This document shows, one piece after another, positions 59,546 through 64,000 of a stretch of DNA of 64,000 nt. Source of the DNA: Donghicola eburneus (lineage in GTDB: Bacteria; Pseudomonadota; Alphaproteobacteria; Rhodobacterales; Rhodobacteraceae); contig NZ_FOXY01000001.1 in assembly GCF_900115865.1 (NCBI RefSeq), positions 1 through 64,000 of the forward strand. The letters are read 5' to 3'. The notes beneath the pieces are model-generated. The model saw only the letters and a list, made by a program, of their open reading frames with translations. It was not told where the DNA came from and made no database searches. The position numbers were made by a program, and so were the translations under genes. Position 1 is the first letter of the stretch. Every line of letters starts with the position of its first letter.

Positions 59546-59580
59546 AAGGATCCTTAAAAATATTGCTTTTTAGGGTCCTT
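59546..59580. repeat. Long hairpin between TRAP binding protein and Nudix genes
   Basis: AAGGATCCTTAAAAA and TTTTTAGGGTCCTT can form about 14 pairs with one bulge around a short loop. It lies 164 bp before the Nudix start, in a 303-bp gap (59441-59743) that otherwise holds only the terminator at 59460. It may be a terminator without a T-run or a leader structure. Confidence 0.5.
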
Positions 59581-59743
59581 CTGGGTTATATCCTGTCCCT
59601 ACAATATAATCAGGCTCTCAAAAGCGCCAATAAAGCAGGCAAATGCGACTTTTTTGTAGGAAGTTACAGGGCGTTAACTGGCGCTTTGTCGGACTATGCC
59701 TATTTGAATGGTATGTTTGTTGCTTCAGACGAGCAGGTTAAAA

Positions 59744-60238
59744 ATGAACAATAAGAAAGGCCAAGATTTGAACAACGGCATCGCCGCTCTCCTCAAAAGC
59801 TCTTTTAACGACTACGTCCTTCCTATGATGCAGCGGCCAAGCCAGCTGCAAACAGCAGCGCTGTGCTATCGCGAGGCCGAGGGTGAGAAGCAGGTGTTGC
59901 TGATTACCAGCCGCGGCACAGGGCGTTGGGTGATCCCCAAAGGATGGACGATGCGCGGGCTGAATGCAGGGCAGGCGGCCGTCGTCGAAGCATGGGAAGA
60001 AGCCGGAGTGCGCCCCTACGCTGAACCTGCCGAACCGCTTGGATCGTTTAACTACAAGAAGATTAAGGGCAGCGGACTGCCGGTCGATGTCGAAGTTCTG
60101 GTGTACCCTGTGCGCGTCACCAAACTGGAAGACGACTTTCCAGAGGCCACGCAGCGTAAGCGCGCGTGGGTTCGCCCCCGTGATGCGGCGAATATGGTTG
60201 ATGAACCCGGTCTTCAGGACATCCTGCGCGATTTCTAA
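59744..60238 (+). CDS. Nudix hydrolase, DIPP-like group
   Basis: A 164-residue protein. The Nudix segment runs from G in KGWTMRGLNAGQAAV to WEEAGV. The metal-binding EE (positions 19-20 of the box) and the preceding Glu16 are present, but the usual Glu7 is Leu and the Arg15 before Glu16 is Val. The KGW(P/T)M-type start is typical of proteins related to diphosphoinositol-polyphosphate or diadenosine-polyphosphate hydrolases. The start at 59744 is chosen by similarity; the ribosome site is weak. Single gene before pitA. Confidence 0.78.
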   Translation: MNNKKGQDLNNGIAALLKSSFNDYVLPMMQRPSQLQTAALCYREAEGEKQVLLITSRGTGRWVIPKGWTMRGLNAGQAAVVEAWEEAGVRPYAEPAEPLGSFNYKKIKGSGLPVDVEVLVYPVRVTKLEDDFPEATQRKRAWVRPRDAANMVDEPGLQDILRDF

Positions 60239-60319
60239 TTAATTGGGATAGGTCCGCAGGGCCATTGTTGTAAAACTGTCGTAATTGCCCTAACGCCCTC
60301 TGGAACCAAGGAGGGCAAA

Positions 60320-61810
60320 ATGTCGAACAACGATATTGATCCGCGCCATCTAGAGACGCTGGATCGCGATTTGGGGCGTCTTTCGACGCTGGAACAAGCC
60401 ACCGGCTACGTCAGCCGTCCGTTGATCGGCCTTGGCGCTGGTCTCTTGTTTGTCGTCTTCGCTGCGATTGTGGCTGCCGTTCTGTTTGGCGGCGCAGACC
60501 ATTCTCTGGTCGTCATCATCGCTGCGGCTTTCGGTGCGTATATGGCGCTGAACATCGGTGCGAATGACGTTGCAAACAACATGGGCCCCGCTGTTGGTGC
60601 AAACGCGTTGACCATGGGCGGCGCCATCATCATCGCTGTTGTTTTTGAAAGCGCCGGTGCGCTGATCGCGGGCGGGGACGTCGTTTCGACGATTGCCAAA
60701 GGCATCATCGCCCCCGAAAGCATGGGAACCTCTGGCTCTTTCGTCACTGCGATGATGGCAGCGCTGCTGGCTTCGGCGCTTTGGGTGAACCTTGCCACCT
60801 GGATCGGCGCACCCGTTTCGACGACACACTCTGTTGTCGGCGGCGTGATGGGCGCAGGCATCACCGCCGCAGGCTTTGCCGCGGTCAGCTGGGGCAAAAT
60901 GGGCGCGATTGCGGCCTCTTGGGTGATCTCGCCGCTGCTGGGTGGCGTGATTGCTGCAGCCTTCCTGTGGTTCATCAAGTCGAACATCATCTACCGCGAA
61001 GACAAAATCGCGTCGGCCCGTCGTTGGGTACCGGTGCTGGTCGGGATCATGGGCGGTGCCTTTGCCACTTACCTGTCGGTCAAAGGCGTGAAAAAGATCG
61101 TCAAGATCGACTTCAGCGACGCCCTGCTGATCGGTCTGGCCTCGGCTATTTTGATCTGGCTGGTGATGATCCCGGTCATTCGCAAGCAATCCGAAGGTCT
61201 GGAGAACCGCAACAAATCCCTGAAAAAGCTGTTTGGCATTCCGCTGATCGTCTCGGCGGCACTGCTCAGCTTCGCCCATGGTGCGAACGACGTGGCGAAC
61301 GCGGTTGGCCCCTTGGCGGCCATCGTGCAGGCGACGGAAACCGGTGATTTCACCCATGCCTTCGGCATCCCGACTTGGGTTATGGTCATTGGCGCGCTGG
61401 GGATTTCGTTCGGCCTGTTCCTGTTTGGCCCCAAACTGATCAAGATGGTCGGCAACCAGATCACCAAACTGAACCCGATGCGCGCTTACTGTGTGGCGCT
61501 GTCAGCAGCGATCACCGTGATCGTGGCCAGTTGGCTGGGTCTGCCCGTCAGCTCAACCCACATTGCTGTGGGCGGCGTGTTTGGCGTGGGCTTCTTCCGC
61601 GAGTGGGATGCGGCCCGCCGGATGCGCGCAGCCAAAGCCGTGGTTGGCAACCCCGAGATCGCCCCCGAAGAGCGCCGCCGCCGCAAACTGGTGCGCCGCT
61701 CGCACTTCATGACCATCATCGCCGCGTGGGTGATCACGGTGCCCGCAGCAGCTCTGCTGTCGGCTGGCATCTACATGGCCATCAACGGCGTGGTGGGCGC
61801 GGGCTTCTAA
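60320..61810 (+). CDS. Inorganic phosphate transporter, Pit family
   Basis: A 496-residue membrane protein with two copies of the Pit signature: ALNIGANDVANNMGPAVGA at about residue 78 and FAHGANDVANAVGPLAA at about residue 318. Helices APVSTTHSVVGGVMGAG and GLPVSSTHIAVGGVFGVGF are the matching repeat partners. AAGGAGGGCAAA precedes ATG. It imports phosphate (as metal-phosphate with protons in Pit, or with sodium in relatives). The N-terminal 35 residues are a cytoplasmic extension. A strong terminator follows. Confidence 0.92.
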   Translation: MSNNDIDPRHLETLDRDLGRLSTLEQATGYVSRPLIGLGAGLLFVVFAAIVAAVLFGGADHSLVVIIAAAFGAYMALNIGANDVANNMGPAVGANALTMGGAIIIAVVFESAGALIAGGDVVSTIAKGIIAPESMGTSGSFVTAMMAALLASALWVNLATWIGAPVSTTHSVVGGVMGAGITAAGFAAVSWGKMGAIAASWVISPLLGGVIAAAFLWFIKSNIIYREDKIASARRWVPVLVGIMGGAFATYLSVKGVKKIVKIDFSDALLIGLASAILIWLVMIPVIRKQSEGLENRNKSLKKLFGIPLIVSAALLSFAHGANDVANAVGPLAAIVQATETGDFTHAFGIPTWVMVIGALGISFGLFLFGPKLIKMVGNQITKLNPMRAYCVALSAAITVIVASWLGLPVSSTHIAVGGVFGVGFFREWDAARRMRAAKAVVGNPEIAPEERRRRKLVRRSHFMTIIAAWVITVPAAALLSAGIYMAINGVVGAGF

Positions 61811-61837
61811 GCCTCGCCATCAGGTTAACACGACATG

Positions 61838-61877
61838 TCACCGTCCTTGGGTCGCCCAAGGGCGGTGATTGTTTTTT
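61838..61877 (+). terminator. Strong rho-independent terminator after Pit gene
   Basis: Arms TCACCGTCCTTGGG and CCCAAGGGCGGTGA pair over 14 bp with one G-U and a TCG loop, followed by TTGTTTTTT. Confidence 0.88.
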
Positions 61878-62001
61878 GGGCGACTTGGCGCGCGCAATAC
61901 CGTCTTGCTGGTCCGGCGGAGCAGAAGTCTTTGACAGCGCCGCTTTCAAAATGAACCACTTGGTCAAAACTCAATCACAAAGACCAACTGGGAGCCCAAT
62001 C

Positions 62002-63027
62002 GTGTTCAAATCGTCGTTCCAGACCCCGTCGCGCCGGTCGTTTCTGAAATCCTCGATCGCGGGGGCTGCTGTCGCTGTGGCGCTGCCCGCCGGAGCCTTT
62101 GCCCAAGACGGCAAAGTTCTGAAAGTCGCGGGTATCTACACGGTGCCCGTCGAACAGCAGTGGGTCAGCCGCATCCACATTGCGGCCACCGCCGCCCAAG
62201 AGGCTGGCGACATCGAATATACTTACTCGGAAAACACCGCGAACACCGACTATCCCCGCGTGATGCGGGAATACGCCGAACAGGGCTACGACCTAATTGT
62301 CGGCGAGATTTTCGGGGTAGAGGCCGAAGCGCGCGAAGTGGCTGCGGACTATCCCGACGTGGCTTTCCTGATGGGCTCGTCGTTCAAAGAGGACCCAGCC
62401 GTTCCGAACCTATCTGTCTTTGACAACTACATTCAGGATGCATCCTACCTGTCTGGCATCATTGCAGGCGCCATGTCCGAAAACGGTAAGATCGGCATGG
62501 TCGGCGGCTTCCCGATCCCCGAGGTGAACCGCCTGATGCACGCCTTTATGGCGGGCGCCAAAGAGATGAAGCCTGACATGGAGTTTCAGGTGTCCTTCAT
62601 CGGCAGCTGGTTCGATCCGCCCAAAGCCAAAGAGACCGCCTATGCTATGATCGAGAACGGCGCGGACCTGCTTTATGCAGAGCGTTTCGGCGTGTCCGAT
62701 GCCGCGGCGGAGAAGGGTATTCTTGCCATCGGCAACGTCATCGACACGCAGCCCGACTATCCTGAAACAGTTGTTGCCTCGGCCATTTGGCACTTTGAGC
62801 CGACCCTGAACGCTGCCATCGCCAAGGTCAAAGACGGCACCTTCACCGCCGAGGACTACGGCATCTACTCGTTCATGAAAGAGGGCGGTTGCTCACTCGC
62901 CCCTTACGGCACCTTCGAAGGCAAAATCCCTCAAGAGGCGCTGGATCTGGTGGCCGAGCGCGAAGCCGCGATCAAGTCCGGCGAATACGTGGTCGAGATC
63001 AACGACGAAGAGCCGAAATCCTCGTAA
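62002..63027 (+). CDS. BMP-family ABC transporter substrate-binding protein
   Basis: A 341-residue periplasmic protein. GTG 62002 follows GGGAG; the frame is open upstream and contains an ATG at 61951, which has no ribosome site. A Tat-type leader SRRSFLKSSIAGAAVAVALP is present. The body (VAGIYTVPVEQQWVSRIH, DLIVGEIFGVEAEAREVA, YLSGIIAGAMSENGKIGMVG, shortened) is of the BMP/Med lipoprotein family, which binds nucleosides or related purines. No lipobox is present. It heads an ABC importer whose ATPase follows without a gap. Confidence 0.88.
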   Translation: MFKSSFQTPSRRSFLKSSIAGAAVAVALPAGAFAQDGKVLKVAGIYTVPVEQQWVSRIHIAATAAQEAGDIEYTYSENTANTDYPRVMREYAEQGYDLIVGEIFGVEAEAREVAADYPDVAFLMGSSFKEDPAVPNLSVFDNYIQDASYLSGIIAGAMSENGKIGMVGGFPIPEVNRLMHAFMAGAKEMKPDMEFQVSFIGSWFDPPKAKETAYAMIENGADLLYAERFGVSDAAAEKGILAIGNVIDTQPDYPETVVASAIWHFEPTLNAAIAKVKDGTFTAEDYGIYSFMKEGGCSLAPYGTFEGKIPQEALDLVAEREAAIKSGEYVVEINDEEPKSS

Positions 63028-64000
63028 ATGACCGCACTGAGAATGGGCGCGGAACGGGGTGATCCCGTTCTGCGCATGCAAGGCATCACCAAGCGGTTCG
63101 GCTCTGTCACCGCGAATGAAGACATCAGCTTTTCCTTGCACAAAGGAGAGGTCATCGCGCTGCTGGGTGAAAACGGGGCGGGAAAAACCACGCTGATGAA
63201 CATTCTCTTTGGCCAGTATTTGGCGGACGAAGGGATGGTCGAGGCGTTTGGGAAACCTTTGCCCGCAGGCGCTCCTCGTGCGGCCCTAGATGCAGGCGTG
63301 GGGATGGTGCACCAGCACTTTACCCTAGCGGATAACCTAACCGTTTGGGAGAACATCGCCCTTGGCACGCAAGGACTAGGGGCATTCAGCCTGCGTCCCG
63401 CGCGGGTCAAAGACAAAATCCGCGATCTGTCCGCGCGATTTCATCTGAGCGTTGATCCAGACGCCCGCGTCGGTGCGCTGACCGTTGGCGAACGGCAGAG
63501 GGTCGAAATCCTCAAGGCACTGTACCGCGAGGCAAAGGTGCTGATTTTAGACGAGCCGACCGCCGTTCTGACGCCCCAAGAAACCGACGCCCTGTTCGCG
63601 ACCCTGCGAGAGGCAATCAGCATGGGCCTGTCCATCGTCTTTATCTCTCACAAGCTGCACGAGGTCATGGCGATTGCCCACCGTGTCTTGGTCCTGCGCC
63701 ACGGGCGTCTGGTGGCCGAGCGCGGGATTGGCGATACCAGCGCCGAAGAACTGGCCAGCATCATGGTCGGCGGCGAGGTGCGCGCACCAGACGTGCCCGC
63801 CATGCCTGCCGGCCCCGCGCTGCTCACATTGTCCAAGGCCTCTGCCGGGGTCTTGCAGGACGTGAACTTGTCGCTGAATGCAGGGCAGATCACCGGCATT
63901 GCTGGTGTGTCTGGCAACGGGCAGGGGGCTTTGTCGGACCTGATCAGTGGCGTCCTGAGTTTGCAGTCGGGCGAGATGCAGATCGCAGGCCAAACACCTG
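63028..64000 (+). CDS. ABC transporter ATP-binding protein, BMP/nucleoside type (partial)
   Basis: Starts with ATG directly after the binding-protein stop and runs off the right edge (324 codons visible). The first ATPase domain has Walker A GENGAGKTT, Q-loop VHQHFTLADNLTVWEN, signature LTVGERQRVEILKAL and Walker B VLILDEPTAVLTPQE. The second, degenerate Walker A region appears as IAGVSGNGQGAL near residue 292. This two-domain layout (as in YufO/RbsA) is standard for nucleoside-type importers; two permease genes are expected beyond the window. Confidence 0.9.
   Translation, partial: MTALRMGAERGDPVLRMQGITKRFGSVTANEDISFSLHKGEVIALLGENGAGKTTLMNILFGQYLADEGMVEAFGKPLPAGAPRAALDAGVGMVHQHFTLADNLTVWENIALGTQGLGAFSLRPARVKDKIRDLSARFHLSVDPDARVGALTVGERQRVEILKALYREAKVLILDEPTAVLTPQETDALFATLREAISMGLSIVFISHKLHEVMAIAHRVLVLRHGRLVAERGIGDTSAEELASIMVGGEVRAPDVPAMPAGPALLTLSKASAGVLQDVNLSLNAGQITGIAGVSGNGQGALSDLISGVLSLQSGEMQIAGQTP

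Noticed and set aside
59563-59754. A 63-residue open frame in front of the Nudix gene
   Set aside because: It starts inside the hairpin, has no good ribosome site, resembles nothing I know and overlaps the Nudix start.

Overview
The window reads as chromosomal DNA of an alphaproteobacterium, most likely a marine Rhodobacteraceae (Roseobacter-group) member. This is inferred from moderate to high G+C, dense operons, AGGAGG-type ribosome sites, many periplasmic binding proteins (ABC and TRAP), Tat-exported oxidoreductase subunits and families common in that group (DUF1194, HupE plus membrane anchor, RHH_4, UrtA-E with FmdA). No rRNA, tRNA or CRISPR array was found.

Layout. 1-2446 is a mobile or decayed zone: the right end of an IS66-family element has inserted into the 3' end of a P4-type integrase, followed by about 750 bp without a convincing gene. 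2447-5846 holds a BetI-type repressor with two visible operators, an orphan choline/betaine binding protein, a hydrolase and two decayed genes (SnoaL-like, LysR). 5915-13591 has PlsC, LrgAB, a ykkC-family riboswitch in front of an EamA transporter, a NitT/TauT-type ABC transporter and an MFS transporter. 14003-17515 carries a glyoxalase/GMC-dehydrogenase operon, an RHH protein and an SH3 lipoprotein. 17606-22050 is an amine or amino-acid module: FAD oxidase, GntR regulator and ABC transporter, with an inverted repeat system between the divergent genes.

22329-35542 is the most interesting block. A CHASE-type histidine kinase, a LuxR-type response regulator and an 1111-residue protein that joins an NCS1-like permease, a cysteine cluster, a histidine kinase and a receiver lie divergent from a complete UrtABCDE transporter with formamidase FmdA and an FmdB-type zinc-ribbon protein. 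The picture is a sensor-controlled uptake and hydrolysis pathway for a small amide or urea-like nitrogen source.

35754-54594 contains a PQQ dehydrogenase whose membrane domain is a separate gene, a patatin-like protein, a TRAP transporter with an unusual DctQ, an ArsR/hydrolase pair, a DUF1194 protein, a phosphoesterase, a second glyoxalase, several exporters and a HupE/anchor pair. 54596-59440 is a LysR-controlled P450, ferredoxin and ferredoxin-reductase operon ending in an orphan TRAP binding protein. 59744-64000 has a Nudix hydrolase, a Pit phosphate transporter and the start of a BMP-type (nucleoside-like) ABC transporter that runs off the right edge.
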